NCBI RefSeq assembly: GCF_932276165.1
Contig: NC_064010.1
Location: 2,604,001-2,668,000, forward strand
Reading direction: 5' to 3'
DNA from: Plutella xylostella
Lineage: Eukaryota > Arthropoda > Insecta > Lepidoptera > Plutellidae
DNA length: 64,000 nt
A program made the translations under genes and the position numbers. Shown here one piece after another: positions 1 through 11,260 of the stretch. The first letter of the stretch is position 1. Each line of letters starts with the position of its first letter. A model generated the notes under the pieces. The model was not told the DNA's origin, made no database searches, and was given only the letters and a program-made list of their open reading frames with translations.

Positions 1-1823
1 AGATTATTTATGTACGCAGAACAGAAAAAAAAAAAAATTGCAATGTTTTTTCGATTGATATCGATACCGATGCTTCCCACCACTAGTAGCAATGTCAGTG
101 CGCCCGCCACTACAGAGTTAGACAAAGAAAAACGTCGTTTTAAAACACCTGGGCTCGTAGAGTGTAGCGCGTCCGAACAGTATTGATAGTTGTTTAAATA
201 TGTATCGTCGCTTTTAGCTCCCCAAGTGGTGTCCACTTTCTATTCCGTTTGCGAGTTTTGCGTGTAAAAATGTGCAAGTAATGGTGCAGAAGGTTATTTG
301 TTCAGTGTCGTGGCTTTAGTGAGACAGGTTAGTAACGTCTGTGTGTATAGTTACACGTTACATGTTTGTTTTTGTGTAATGTGTAGGTATGCTTTTTCTA
401 CAGTGTTTGTGTTGTGTAATTCAGTGCAAATTTTGTAGGTTACAACTTGCTTTATACTTAAGAGGTTGACTTTAATTTTGACTTTATGGGACACTGCTGT
501 ATGAAGTAAGCTTATGAGACTGTGAACTATATCCATATAGTAAAAATCTTTTAATTTTTGAAAACGACATTGTATTTGTTACAAAAAAAAACCTCCAAAT
601 TATAAAACAACAGCTATGTTACTAAAAGAAACCTGCTACAAATCATAAATAAAAGTCAATTCTTAAAGATTTAGAACAAAAATAACAAGGTCTAGAATTT
701 ATCTCATAATACTTCCTTCATTATTTGTGCCAGAAAAATCCTGATCAATGAACATGATTTCGCACTTTACCCCAAGTCATATTTATCCTACACATCCTGT
801 GACCTAAATATCTAGACAGCGGAACTCGCCTAAGTAATACAAACGGAAATAGAAAAACCAAGGGCAAGACATCTCTCGCAAGTACCAGGCGTTCATGACA
901 TGACAGGAGATTCCCTAGAGCTGGGGAGTCGGGGCGTAATAACTGGAACTTTTATATTAGGGCTTAGATTGTGTGGGTTGGAAGGCTTTGTAAAACAGGA
1001 TATGAAAATATATTACTCTGTAATTATTTTTTTACTTGTTTATAAATTGACAGTTTATTGCTAAGAGCCATTATCTCGTAATTTTTCTTAAAATAGGCTT
1101 AAATTAGGATTTAATGCTCTTTCATCAGTGAAAAACTTGAAAACTAAATGGCCGATGAAAATAGGTGTTCTGATCAACTTTCGCGAGCGACATACACAGC
1201 TGGTCTTGAGAAGATAAGGCCAGTCAGATTAGTAATTGTCAGTCGCTTTCTGCCTAGGTAGTGCTGGAACTATAGCACAGATAAATAAATATAAATGTAA
1301 AGCAAAGGTATGGTAGAGGAGGCTCTATCAATGAACCGCCGTCCTATAACGTCTTATGATTAAAAAAATACATAATTTTAAGTACTAAAAAACAATCTTC
1401 AGCCATTAGCTTCTAAAATTTACAACTCTAAAAAGAAAAAAAAGGACCATTTTCTAATAAATTTCGTAATACACATCATCATTATTACAGGATGCTCAAC
1501 ATCGTTCCGTCGCACTACACCCCGCACGCGGCACGCAGCAGGTGTCCCGATGCGTGCTTGAAAAAACAATCACCCTGTGAATTAATATTTTTATTCCTCT
1601 CATTGAATTAGTATTGCGGGCACGCCCTGTAGAGTGGTTTGTAAGACCTAGGCATTGTTTTAGTAATCATAAAAGGCTAGAATCTAGATTCGAATTGCTA
1701 TTGGGGTGAGGACAATAGAGCAGTGGTTTTTTTTAAATTATTAATAGGTACATATTAAATTGAACTTACTCTGAAATTACATAATAAAATCAGGCAGCTG
1801 TTCAATACATTTTAGTTTACTAG
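1..1823. other. Non-coding AT-rich region without a recognisable gene
   Basis: No ORF here looks like a real exon; the only long one is a 61-residue minus-strand ORF of low complexity. A GTTAGT donor-like site follows ACAG near 330, so the first 330 bases could be a 5' untranslated exon of the plus-strand gene starting at 16691, but nothing else supports that. A minus-strand copy of the motif CCTGGTACTT lies near 885-895. Otherwise I see nothing. Confidence 0.5.
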
Positions 1824-1833
1824 GTATTGAAAT

Positions 1834-2097
1834 GACGACCGAATGGCGTAGCGGTTAGTGACCCTGACAACTGAGCCGAAGGTCCCGGGTTCGATTCCCG
1901 GCTGGGGCAGATATTTGTTTAAACACAGATATTTGTTCTCGGGTCTTGGATGTGCCCGTAAAATGGCAATAGGCCCGCCCCCTATTACATTGGGACTAAC
2001 ATAACACTGGCGAAAAGTGGGTGCAGCAATGCACCTCTGCCTACCCCGCAAGGGAGTACATTAGTACAAGGCGTGAGTGCGTGTGTGTGTGTGTTGT
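1834..2097 (+). mobile_element. tRNA-derived SINE, type A
   Basis: The head is tRNA-like, with an A-box-type stretch (TGGCGTAGCGGTTAGTG) and a B box (GGTTCGATTCC). The body contains GGCAATAGGCCCGCCCC, and the 3' end is AGTACATTAGTACAAGGCG followed by a GT-rich tail. A 10-bp direct repeat, GTATTGAAAT, flanks it at 1824-1833 and 2098-2107, which fixes both ends and shows target-primed retroposition. Further copies lie at 5953-6208, 11261-11528 and 15914-16182. Confidence 0.9.
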
Positions 2098-2629
2098 GTA
2101 TTGAAATATAGTACCTTCATATTATCATATTGTATGGACAACTATTTTCATTTTAAAATATTTATCTTAAAGTTTCTAATGAAGATAAAATTGTACTCTT
2201 TATGTATTTTGACAAGCAGCTAACAGCTATTGTGATACGAATTACGATCCTTAATTGTATACCTACATTTAATTGTAAACTGTAAACTAATACATACAGG
2301 GTGTCCCACCTTATAATTAACACTCATGGCCAGTGTAGATCCCCTGAACAAAACACCCAGATAGCCTCCACATCATTACTCACCCTGTATATGTTTAGTC
2401 TTATACATCGTGCTCTGCCGGAAGATGTCTTTAAAACATGAATAAGAAAGAAAGACTTTTATTTGTCTTGACACACAGACACGTTAAAACTTATAACACC
2501 CCTCTTTTTTCCGTCGAGGCCTTAAAAAAGGAAATAGGCTGCATTCCCAGTAGGAAAAGTATTCGCTTATAATTTTGAGCGCCAAACTAGAAAACTAATC
2601 CGTTTTTTTCCAAAAAATACCATTCTGTA

Positions 2630-2739
2630 CCTCCTGTAGGTTGGCTGGTAGAAAATGCTTTTAGCATTAAGTCCACCTTTTGTACACTTATATTTCATAT
2701 TTGTGCAATAAAGTATCAAATAATAATAATTATTATTCG
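2630..2739 (+). mobile_element. LINE 3' end fragment (AAT-tailed)
   Basis: This is a 5'-truncated copy of a LINE 3'UTR. It contains GCATTAAGTCCACC and an AATAAAG signal and ends in AAT repeats. The same 3' sequence ends the reverse-transcriptase element at 8058-10240 and recurs at 2976-3083 (minus) and 4572-4645. Confidence 0.7.
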
Positions 2740-2975
2740 TAGAACTAAAGTTGTTCATACAGCCACACCTTTTTGCACCACCCTGTATAGTTAAAGATGC
2801 ACTGTTCTCGTGACACGCGAACACAACACATGTCCACTGTAACCCTAGTGTTTGTACAAGATAAACATCTCAAATAACATGTGTACAATTGTACAAAGGA
2901 CATGCCGTGTAGTGGACAATTTAAATCGAATTATGTTGTTTTGGGTAATTTTGTAGAAGATCCAGTGGACGAAGT

Positions 2976-3083
2976 GTTATTATTATTATTATTTAACTCT
3001 TTATTGCACAAATATTACAAATAAAAGTGCAAAGGGTGGACTTAATGCTAAGAGCATTTTCTGCCAGTCAACCCGCAGGAGGT
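2976..3083 (-). mobile_element. LINE 3' end fragment (AAT-tailed)
   Basis: Reverse-strand copy of the same LINE 3'UTR: TTATT repeats, then the complement of the polyadenylation signal, then GGTGGACTTAATGC. It is only the 3' terminus, with no coding part. Confidence 0.7.
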
Positions 3084-3442
3084 ACAAAGATAAAAAGTAC
3101 GGGTGTGCAAAAACGGAAAAAAAAAGATCAGTATGATTGTGAAGTGCCTAAATAAAAATAATACCTAACCCTAAAACTAAGTAAATAAATATATATGACC
3201 CTGTAGTATATAGTGTTAGTGGTTTGGTTAGGTATGGAGTAGTTCCTGTTTTGTAACCCCCGACGGTGAAGGAGTGTTATAAGGTTGACGTGTCTGTGTA
3301 TCCGTCTGTGGTAGCGTCGCTCCCGAACGGCTGAACGGATTTGTTTTCTTAGGGTGATATTACATAACCATTGTTACCCCGAGTGTTCTTAGCCATGTTT
3401 CATGAAAATCGGTTGAGCAGTTTAAAAGTTATGTTACTTTTA

Positions 3443-3718
3443 GGGCCACTTGCACAAACATATTAAATGTAGATTTAGTGTCAAATCTCGATTTAAGAAA
3501 CGTCATATGGATAAATGTATGCCTTAAATCGAGATTTAACACTAAATATAGATTAAGCCCCACTTGCACCAACATATTAAATCTAGATTTAGTGTCAAAT
3601 GTCGATTTAAGAAACGTCAGTCTATATAAAATTTGACACTCAATCGAGATTTAAAACTAAATCTAGATTTAATATGTTCTTGCAAGTGGCCCTTAATATG
3701 TTTGTGCAAGTGGCCCTT
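3443..3718. mobile_element. Palindromic MITE, two units in tandem
   Basis: The ends are inverted repeats starting GGGCCACTTGCACAAACAT. The interior is built from AATCTAGATTTAGTGTCAAAT and its complement. Two units lie back to back with a break near 3557. A single unit of the same family is at 12183-12318. Confidence 0.75.
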
Positions 3719-3884
3719 AGTGTTTGATTAGGTTAATATAACCTACGAGTACTAAGAAAGTGCCCTTTATAACTACTTCCGCAACATTTTAAGTACCTAC
3801 ATTTTATTCAAGTTCTTACGCAAATACACAATATATCTACCGAAGCGACTAAACACTAAATTGCAGCAATAAACTGTCCGCCGC

Positions 3885-4020
3885 TTAAGCTGCGTACAGA
3901 CCGGCCCATCGAACGCCCAACGATGGATATTTATCCTACATAATACAGGGCAGATTGCAGCAACGAAGGTCAACGAAACCCGTTTGTTGGCGTTCGTTTG
4001 GCCGGTCTGTACGCAGCTTT
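3885..4020. mobile_element. Small MITE with TTA target duplication
   Basis: The terminal inverted repeats read AGCTGCGTACAGACCGGCC. A TTA lies directly outside both ends, as expected for Tourist/Harbinger-type MITEs. A related copy is nested in another MITE at 42255-42400. Confidence 0.7.
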
Positions 4021-4226
4021 ACTCTCCACTGGATGCACCCTCGACCACACGAGTGCTGACAAATTGCCTCTTGACATGGATTCGTATTAAACAATTGAAC
4101 TTGTCAAATATACCCGCTGATTGTCGCCGAGATAGGACAATTTGAATCGGATTGGACACGTACACTAAGCACTGAATTTGTGTTTTATTATTGTTATTAT
4201 TACATACTCGTACCTACGGTAATTTT

Positions 4227-4488
4227 GACGGCTGAATGGTGTAGGGTTAGCGGCCCTGACTGCTATGCCGAAGGTCCCGGGTTCGATTCCCGGCTGGGGC
4301 AGATATTTGTTTAAATACAGATATTTGTACTCGGGTCTTGGGTGTTGATACTTATATTTAGTATGTATCTATCTATGTATTTGTGTAGATATATCAGCTG
4401 TCCGACACCCATAACACAGATTCTGCCTAGCTTGGGGTCGGTTGGCCGTGTGTGAGATGTCCCCACTTATTTATTTATTTTAATTGCG
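4227..4488 (+). mobile_element. tRNA-derived SINE, type B
   Basis: It has the same tRNA-like head as the type A SINE (GGTTCGATTCCCGGCTGGGG) but a different body: TCAGCTGTCCGACACCC followed by GGCCGTGTGTGAGATGTCC. A reverse-strand copy is at 7181-7427 and a fragment at 51405-51530. No clear target duplication was found. Confidence 0.8.
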
Positions 4489-4571
4489 ATATTCGTATAT
4501 CAACAAGATGGTGTACCATAATAATATACAATACAAAGTGAAGAATTGTCCACATTTTGTTTACTGTCAAA

Positions 4572-4645
4572 ATAGCATTAAGTCCACCCTTTGTACTTTT
4601 ATTTGTAATATTTGTACAATAAAGAGTTAAATAAAATAAAATAAA
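4572..4645 (+). mobile_element. LINE 3' end fragment
   Basis: Third short copy of the LINE 3'UTR containing GCATTAAGTCCACCC and AATAAAG. Its tail is AATAAA repeats rather than AAT. Confidence 0.65.
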
Positions 4646-4654
4646 TCTAGAACT

Positions 4655-4763
4655 GAACTGTTCATCAACAGTTGTCCCGTATCGTTCTATTGGTGGGACA
4701 ATCGACTGTTGATGAACCGTTCAGAATCTGTCAATTTAGCAGCTGAGATTAAAAAACAGAATT
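4655..4763. mobile_element. Palindromic MITE, partial
   Basis: An inverted repeat pairs ACTGTTCATCAACAGTTGTC with GACTGTTGATGAACCGTTC, followed by GCTGAGATTAAAAAACAG. Relatives are at 23196-23330 and 34262-34606, both in introns. Confidence 0.6.
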
Positions 4764-4843
4764 TAGGAAAGTAGGTATTAGGTATATTTTATGCCAAAGC
4801 AAAGGTACCCCTCGATTATTGAAACAAACGATACATTTGACAA

Positions 4844-5083
4844 ATGATCACCTATGTCTGTTATATGACTCTGTGGTTATTAACAACAGGGTGGCAGCTT
4901 TTAAGTGAAGTGCCTACGTACGTAGGGAAACGATCATGCTTCCCATATGGTGCCCAGTTCGATGGTCGAAAGGACATTAGTGTTAGAAGAGGGGTCTTCT
5001 ATAGTTTGTGGCGATTTTATTTTACACATGTGACGATATCACGCGTCAAAAATAAAAGCCTAACATTGAAGAATAGTAAATAA
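4844..5083 (+). other. 79-codon ORF of unknown status
   Basis: An open frame starting ATGATCACCTATG runs to a stop before a MITE. I recognise no domain. Length alone is not evidence of a gene in DNA this AT-rich, and no splice or expression signal supports it. It is listed only because it is not a shadow of another gene. Confidence 0.1.
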
Positions 5084-5100
5084 ATAATCAATTTGGGTAA

Positions 5101-5317
5101 GTACGGTGGCCTGCGCCTAAAAGTATACAGGCGGAGTTTTTAAAATAGCGATCTCAAGCTCACATGCTTCTCAAGCACATCCACATAAACACCACTGCTA
5201 CACACATCACACACAACACGTCCCCGGCTTTATAACAGATGTAGCTGGTCCCTTCATCATCAGGTATTGCTATTTTAAAAACTCCGCATGTATACTTTTA
5301 GGCGCAGGTCACCGTAC
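5101..5317. mobile_element. MITE with 49-bp terminal inverted repeats
   Basis: The two ends are inverted copies about 49 bases long with about two mismatches. Each starts GTACGGTG, runs through CTGCGCCTAAAAGTATACA and ends TTTTTAAAATAGC. The roughly 120-bp interior has no ORF. No clear target duplication was identified, so the superfamily is open. Confidence 0.8.
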
Positions 5318-5952
5318 CTACGTGAATTTTTATTACATTAGTGTTGATTTCATTTGTGAATTTCCAAAAGTTTTCCACTAGCGACTCCAGAGCACTATAC
5401 CACTTTTGCAACTTTGACACCGCACCGAAAGTCTTCAAAGGAACCTATTAAGGACAAAATGTCGATCTAAATAGTAGTTACAGTATGATTGAAAAGCTGC
5501 AAATTTATCGCGGTTTTGTCCATTTGGCAAGTTTGTTGTCATAATAACAGTGTTTATTGTCCGGGTTTACGGTCGCGACGGAACATAATTTCCGAACTAT
5601 AAAGTTGGAAAATAATACATTTATTACTTTGTCGTCACATTAGGTATGTTCCTCCAACGTCTGAAGGCCAAGCACGGGACCCAAGACGTGTCACGTGACA
5701 AAAAAACCGTCGCCCTCGCATCGCGAGGCTTCGAGAGTAAGTGCAACGGAAAACTTTTTTCACGTCTTGTCGTGCGCGTCTTGCGCCCCGTGCTAGGCAT
5801 TCTGAAAGCTGTAAACGCAGAATACTAAAAAATATAGTTACAAAGGTGCCACACACTAGCAGATACGACAAGATGTGATCTGCAGCTGTAGATGCTTTCA
5901 TAGCTTAGTACCAACGCATTCTGTTGGGTAAAGGATACCTATACCTACAAAA
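5318..5952. other. Non-coding stretch
   Basis: The two overlapping ORFs here (60 and 88 codons, opposite strands) mirror each other over 5646-5828. Neither has a recognisable motif or splice context. I see no gene. Confidence 0.4.
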
Positions 5953-6208
5953 AAAAAAAAACACACACGCCTTGTACTAATGTACTCCCTTGCGGGGTAG
6001 GCAGAGGTGCATTGCTGCACCCACTTTTCGCCAGATTGTTATGTTAGTCCCAATGTAATAGGGGGCGGGCCTATTGCCATTAAACGGGCACATCCAAGAC
6101 CTGAGAACAAATATCTGTGTTTAAACAAATATCTGCCCCAGCCGGGAATCGAACCCGGGACCTTCGGCTCAGTAGTCAGGACACTAACCACTACGCCATT
6201 CGGTCGTC
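5953..6208 (-). mobile_element. tRNA-derived SINE, type A
   Basis: Reverse-strand copy: the A-rich/AC tail is at the low-coordinate end and the tRNA-like head ends at ATTCGGTCGTC. It is near full length. It lies directly beside a terminal-repeat element starting at 6229. Confidence 0.85.
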
Positions 6209-6228
6209 CACTCTACCTACATACCTAC

Positions 6229-6500
6229 ACTCGCGAACAATCAAAAAGTTCCAGCGACAATAGCCCCAAATTACACCCAAACTTAAAATTATACTAAAAG
6301 ACTAGCTTAAATACGCTCTCGGAAATATTGAAGTACATTTAGCAGCGCATCAGAATATTTTATTTATTTATTCTTTTATTGCACAATATACAGAAGTAAT
6401 TATGTACAATCAGGTTAACAATTACTTAAATATTTTTAAAAATTGGAGCCATTTTGAGTCGAATTTTGTAAATTGAACTTTTTCATTGCTCGCAAGTGTA
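6229..6500. mobile_element. DNA transposon-type repeat, non-autonomous
   Basis: The ends are imperfect inverted repeats: ACACTCGCGAACAATCAAAA on the left and CATTGCTCGCAAGTGTAAT on the right. A better-preserved relative is at 13538-13860 and a terminal fragment near 12599. A TTTATT-rich LINE-tail-like piece (about 6358-6420) sits inside it. Confidence 0.55.
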
Positions 6501-6559
6501 ATACAGTGTCATAGTTGTAGGTATTTTAGCAACACCCTATTCTATTCCCTGTGGGTAAG

Positions 6560-6740
6560 TACCTTTGTGCATACCCCCAAGGTCTAAACTGCTCTCCTAA
6601 GCTTGGACCATTTCCCACCACGCTGGTCCACTGCGGGTTGGTGGGTTCACATAATCTAGACGCGCTAAATCTAGATATGCAGGGTTCATTACGACGTTTT
6701 TTTTTACCGTAAGGGCGATGGTATATACATTGTACTTAAT
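6560..6740. mobile_element. RTE-type LINE 3' fragment
   Basis: It contains CACCACGCTGGTCCACTGCGG and a diverged coastal block ending TTACCGTAAGGGCGATGG. Similar pieces occur at 52130-52210 and 56665-56770. It is only a fragment and the strand is not certain. Confidence 0.5.
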
Positions 6741-6996
6741 TCACTCATTGGTACATGTCAGGGCCGGGATTCGAACGACTGACCTACCACCCTGTATACA
6801 TTAGTAATGACAACAATTCGGCAGTTGCGTGTTTTGAGCAAATATCCATCAATGTTCATTAGACGAGTTCGGGCGCAATTACTGCTACACCGGCTATTTG
6901 TTTAATTTACTGAACAGGGACACTTTGCCGCAACACCCCGCCAATCTATTTGAGTGACCATTAAGATGTATTAAAATTATACCACACCATTTTTTA

Positions 6997-7170
6997 TCCT
7001 TACTAATATTATAAATGCGAAAGTAACTGTGTCTGTCTGTCTGTCTGTTACTCTTTCACGACAAAACTACTGAACGGATTTGAATGAAATTTGGTATACA
7101 TATGGTATAGACCCTGGGAAAGAACATAGGCTACTTTTTAAGGCGAAGCGTAGCTCGCGGGGACAGCTAG
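6997..7170 (+). mobile_element. Helitron-like non-autonomous element
   Basis: It starts TCCTTACTAATATTATAAAT after an A and ends CTAG before a T, matching Helitron insertion between A and T with TC and CTRR termini. Inside are TCTG repeats and AAATTTGGTATACATATGG, a block widespread in insect genomes. The interior reading frame is incidental. A related 3' end is at 23590-23706. Confidence 0.65.
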
Positions 7171-7180
7171 TATATATATA

Positions 7181-7427
7181 TGTGGGGACATCTCACACAC
7201 GGCCATCCGACTCCAATCTAGGCAGAGCCTGTAATATGGGTATCGGACAGCTGATGTATTTACAAAAATAAATAAATAGATACATATTAAATATAAATAT
7301 CAACACCTAAGACCCGAGACCCGACAAATATTTGTCTTTAAACAAATATCTGCCCCAGCCGGGAATCGAACCCGGGTCCTTCGGCATAGCAGTCAGGGTC
7401 ACTAACCACCACACCATTCGATCGTCA
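7181..7427 (-). mobile_element. tRNA-derived SINE, type B
   Basis: Reverse-strand copy beginning TGTGGGGACATCTCACACAC and ending with the complement of the tRNA-like head (CCATTCGATCGTC). It lies ten bases from the Helitron-like element. Confidence 0.8.
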
Positions 7428-8057
7428 ATGACATCAAAACATGTTTTAAGAGCTGACAGTAAACGCATGTTGGCGTATTTTGTAAAGCTTGCTATCATCA
7501 ATAAGATCGAACGTTGGAGAAAAAGAGCCAATTATTATTAATCTCTCACTTCCAGAAAAATAATCTTTTAAAATTCCTTGTGCAAAAAGTAGGGGACCGT
7601 TTTCCTGTAGGTAATTTTTGTTTACTTTAGAAATTAGGCGTCAAAATACTTGACTTGTTTTTTCGTTCGTTTCCCGCGCAAATTGGCGTTTAAATTCAAA
7701 ATGGCGCATTGTTTTCGTTCAAAAATGTCATGAATATTTTGTAAGGAATTTTGTTTCGGCACTGATTAGTTGATTACCGAGTAATAAACAAACTAAGCTC
7801 CAATTTCACAATAGTCGGTTAAATCGTAACCAGGGAATCGTTGATCAATTATACGTCAACTCCATATAAAATTCTTGACAGATGTGTCAAAAGTCAAGCA
7901 ATAATACCTGGTTATGCTCTAAAAGGCTATGGAGAAATTGGCACTAAGTCTTATTGCTCAGTTACAATTCATCAAATTAAAAGTAAAACTGAGCGTAATT
8001 TTTATCTCATATAAAAAAATTCTGTGATTAATTGAAGTAAGTATACTTAATATAAAA
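7428..8057. other. Non-coding stretch before a LINE
   Basis: AT-rich sequence without exons, MITE ends or ORFs that I can support. A weak inverted repeat surrounds 7800-7930 (ATAGTCGGTTAAATCGTAACC and its partial complement), perhaps a decayed MITE. Confidence 0.35.
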
Positions 8058-10240
8058 ATAAAAAGATCCATCGGAGACTAACTGGAACCACTTCAAACGT
8101 GCACGTAACCGATGCAATACGATGATACGCAATGCGAAGCGTCGTCATATACACTCGTGTGTCGAAAATTGTTCGTCAAAAAACCTTTGGCAATTTCTCC
8201 ACTCTTTGGGTTTCGGTAAGTGCAGGAGTGACGTACCACTGTCTGTCGACAAGGAAGGCCTTAATCATCATTTTTCATCCCCTCACCATACCCTTGATCC
8301 TTGCACCAAAGCTCTGACGATAAATCGCATTCAAGCTCTCCCTGTAGCAGCATCAAGTGCATTCTACTTCTCACCGGCTACTGAATCAGATATAAAAAAG
8401 ATTATTCTCTCCATCCCAAGCAAGGCGGTAGGTAATGACGGCATTGGTCGTGATATGCTGCTCCCCATTCTCCAATCCATCCTATCTCCTATTACCTACA
8501 TCATTAACTTTTCCTTATCCTCAGGCACGTTTCCTCTCCTTTGGAAATATGCCTTCATGGTTCCCGTTCCCAAAATTTCAGATCCTGTTGAGTTCAAGCA
8601 CTACCGGCCTATATCCATTCTACCATTTCTTTCTAAGGTCCTTGAACGTGTGGTGATGCGACAGTTCTCAAATTTCCTCTCATGTAATAATCTCCTTAAT
8701 CCTTATCAGTCGGGATTTCGTCCATCCCATAGTACCTGCTCTGCCCTAATAAAAATTACAGATGACTTTCGTAAGGCCGTGGACGATCGCCAATTAACTC
8801 TCCTGACACTCCTTGATTTTAGCAACGCGTTCAACTGCGTGGATCATGACATCCTCTTGTCCATACTCAGGTCTCTCAATATATCTGGTTTAGTAGCCGA
8901 GTGGTTCACTTCATATCTGTGTGGCCGCCGACAACGCATCCGTACGGATAACGTTGAATCGGATTGGTGTGATGTTACAGCCGGCGTTCCGCAGGGTGGT
9001 GTCCTTTCCCCTATCCTATTTTCCGTATTCATCAACACCCTTGTATCCGTCCTTAAGTATAGCTCTTACCACCTGTACGCTGATGACCTTCAGTTGTATG
9101 TTTCATGTGGTCCCGATGACGTCCTAGAGGCAATTAACAAGATGAGTGCCGATCTTGAAGCAGTCAAAACTTGGACAGCTCATTATGGTCTCCTTGTTAA
9201 TCCCTCAAAGACGCAAGTTATGTTTGTGGGCAGCAGGTTTCACCTGGCTAGACTTGGACCGTTACCACCCGTTGTGTTCGATGGAATTAGCCTGTCATAT
9301 TGTGACAATGTAAAAAATCTTGGTCTCCACATACAGAGCAATTTGTCTTGGGAGCTGCAGGTTTCTGAGGTCAGCCGTAAGATCTATGCATCCATGCATG
9401 GACTTAAACGCCTTCAGAACTTCCTGCCGTACTCGACCAAAGTTACGCTAGTCAACTCATTGTTGCTCCCAATTATTGATTATGCAGATGTGTGCTATCC
9501 TGATCTCACCGAAGAGCTACTTGATAAACTCGACCGTCTGCTCAACTTATGCATTCGCTATATTTTTGGCCTGCGTAAGTATGATCATGTCTCTGATTTT
9601 CGTAACAAACTCAAGTGGCTCAATATCCGTCACCGAAGGAATGCTCATATTCTATCTCTCGTTCATAGTATAGTCTACAATGCTTGTGCCCCATCCTACC
9701 TAACAGAACGCTTCACGTTCTTCGACTTTTCTGACCGTCCTCAACGGTCAAGTCGCAATCTTCTCTTTCGTACCCCAGAGCATAATGCGGCAGGGTATTC
9801 TGATTCTTTTACTGTGACAGCGGTTCGCTTGTGGAACAAGTTACCACTGGATATAAGACAAACTAAGTCTATAGATCTTTTTAAATCTAAAGTTCGTCTC
9901 CACTACCTCCAAGAGCAGAACATTCTGCCTAACTGATCCCTATCTGTGTGATGATGATGATGATAGTAATTTTATGTATGTATTTATGTATGTATGTAAT
10001 GTATTAATTTAGGTATCATGTGTATATTTATATTGTATAGATAGGTATATATTAAGATATTAATATTTCGGTTAAGTACTCAATATAATCTCATCTTCTT
10101 TCTTCAAAGCCTTAAGCACTACCAATCACTTTTTCAACATCACCAAAGGTTAACTGGTAGAAAATGCTGCTAGCATTAAGTTCGCCTTTGTACCAATTTA
10201 CTTTGTGCAGTAAAGAATTTAATAATAATAATAATAATAA
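8058..10240 (+). mobile_element. 5'-truncated non-LTR retrotransposon (LINE)
   Basis: The element carries the reverse-transcriptase region of a LINE ORF2 and a 3'UTR ending in AAT repeats at 10207-10240. The endonuclease domain and ORF1 are absent, so it is a dead-on-arrival 5'-truncated copy. The 3'UTR (GCATTAAGTTCGCC) is shared with the short fragments at 2630, 2976 and 4572, so this is the parent family of those tails. It appears to belong to the CR1/jockey group by RT style, but I cannot place the clade. Confidence 0.85.
8122..9936 (+). CDS. LINE ORF2 reverse transcriptase, N-terminally truncated
   Basis: This is a 604-residue uninterrupted frame. RT motifs in order are HYRPISILPFLSKVLERVV (about residue 160), YQSGFRPSHSTCSALI (about 197), LLDFSNAFNCVDHDI (about 233), AGVPQGGVLSPILFSVFIN (about 288) and the catalytic YADD in HLYADDLQLYV (about 319). 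A thumb/C-terminal region follows. The frame is open upstream of the ATG, so 8122 is not a true start; the protein is a truncated remnant whose endonuclease has been lost. The long intact frame suggests a fairly recent insertion. It is a mobile-element gene, not a host gene. Confidence 0.9.
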   Translation: MIRNAKRRHIHSCVENCSSKNLWQFLHSLGFGKCRSDVPLSVDKEGLNHHFSSPHHTLDPCTKALTINRIQALPVAASSAFYFSPATESDIKKIILSIPSKAVGNDGIGRDMLLPILQSILSPITYIINFSLSSGTFPLLWKYAFMVPVPKISDPVEFKHYRPISILPFLSKVLERVVMRQFSNFLSCNNLLNPYQSGFRPSHSTCSALIKITDDFRKAVDDRQLTLLTLLDFSNAFNCVDHDILLSILRSLNISGLVAEWFTSYLCGRRQRIRTDNVESDWCDVTAGVPQGGVLSPILFSVFINTLVSVLKYSSYHLYADDLQLYVSCGPDDVLEAINKMSADLEAVKTWTAHYGLLVNPSKTQVMFVGSRFHLARLGPLPPVVFDGISLSYCDNVKNLGLHIQSNLSWELQVSEVSRKIYASMHGLKRLQNFLPYSTKVTLVNSLLLPIIDYADVCYPDLTEELLDKLDRLLNLCIRYIFGLRKYDHVSDFRNKLKWLNIRHRRNAHILSLVHSIVYNACAPSYLTERFTFFDFSDRPQRSSRNLLFRTPEHNAAGYSDSFTVTAVRLWNKLPLDIRQTKSIDLFKSKVRLHYLQEQNILPN

Positions 10241-10241
10241 A

Positions 10242-10962
10242 GCGGCAGGGCAGCTTGTGGCGAGCTGTTGGGCATTAGCGACCCCACCCACCCGATGCCG
10301 GGGAGAACCCCTGTTCCTCATCTCTGGCTTGCCTTTATTGGTTGTCCAGAGTGAACACTGACGAGGAACAGGATCTCCCACCTCTTGCTTGCCTTCATTG
10401 GCTGGCTTGAGTGGTGTACCGCTAGAGCAGAAATGCTCGGAGGAAGGAAGTATATCCAGTAAGTGCTTGTAGGGGTCTTGACCGGCATCCGCGATTGCTC
10501 TGAGAGCCTTGGTATACCTCTCCACCCTCAGCACCTCATGCCATGTTGCCCCCTTGTTGCTACGTCACTGTAATGTGCTAGCGACTGTTTTGGGGGGCCC
10601 ATTTAATGTGTGTGCGAGTCACCCCCTGCCTTTTTATCCGTATGTGAAACATATAGGTCCAGGCAGGGGCCATAGTCCTTCCATAGTCCCAGATACCCAG
10701 TCCATTTAGCACCCCATTCCATAACCCTGTATTAGTTTTCTCCATATCCTACAATAGTCCTGCACTAACCGGGGATTTTCCTTGGGTTCACCTCTATAGT
10801 TTTCACAGGGAAAATCGTCGGTTAGTGTCACATTTCATATAGATTAATGTTGTCAAAAGGGCCTCTACATGTTGGCTTTGGCCCCATGCACGCCTTCCAA
10901 ATGCCCGGGACCCCATGGTCCCGAGATGGTAACGACACAACATAATAATAATAATAATATAA
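10242..10962 (+). mobile_element. Second LINE 3' fragment, AAT-tailed
   Basis: GC-rich sequence directly after the first LINE's tail. It runs through TTGGCTTTGGCCCCATGCAC and CCCGAGATGGTAACGACAC into ATA repeats at about 10940-10960. This looks like the 3' region of a different LINE family. A 140-codon minus-strand ORF at 10112-10534 crosses the border of the two elements and so is unlikely to be a gene. Confidence 0.5.
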
Positions 10963-11260
10963 TGCAATTCAAGCTTCCGGAAAACACAACATAAAACAAT
11001 ATATTTTTAATTTCCAACACGACAACGATACGCAAACAGAGTAAGCCATTTAATTTCCGGTGAACAAAAAAAATATGAAAATCATAATCTGTTAATCTGT
11101 GCTGCAAACGCGAGCTTTTGTTTTTTTATCCTGTGAACACTCTGTATAAAATTATAGGTAAGTGTATCTCTTCTCTCATGGTAAGAAGATCATCCCGAAA
11201 AATAAGTACATAGGTTCATACCTCCTTTTATCCCTAAATTCCCACGGAGCTAAAAGCCCC

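Noticed and set aside
331..336. Donor site of a 5' untranslated exon for the plus-strand gene
   Set aside because: One ACAG/GTTAGT match 16 kb from the next exon is not enough; many such sites occur by chance.
1856..1912. tRNA gene
   Set aside because: The A-box and B-box sequence is the head of a SINE bounded by target duplications; the same head occurs at least six times with SINE bodies attached.
10112..10534. 140-residue minus-strand ORF
   Set aside because: It crosses the junction of two retroelement fragments and includes the AAT tail as a poly-leucine run.
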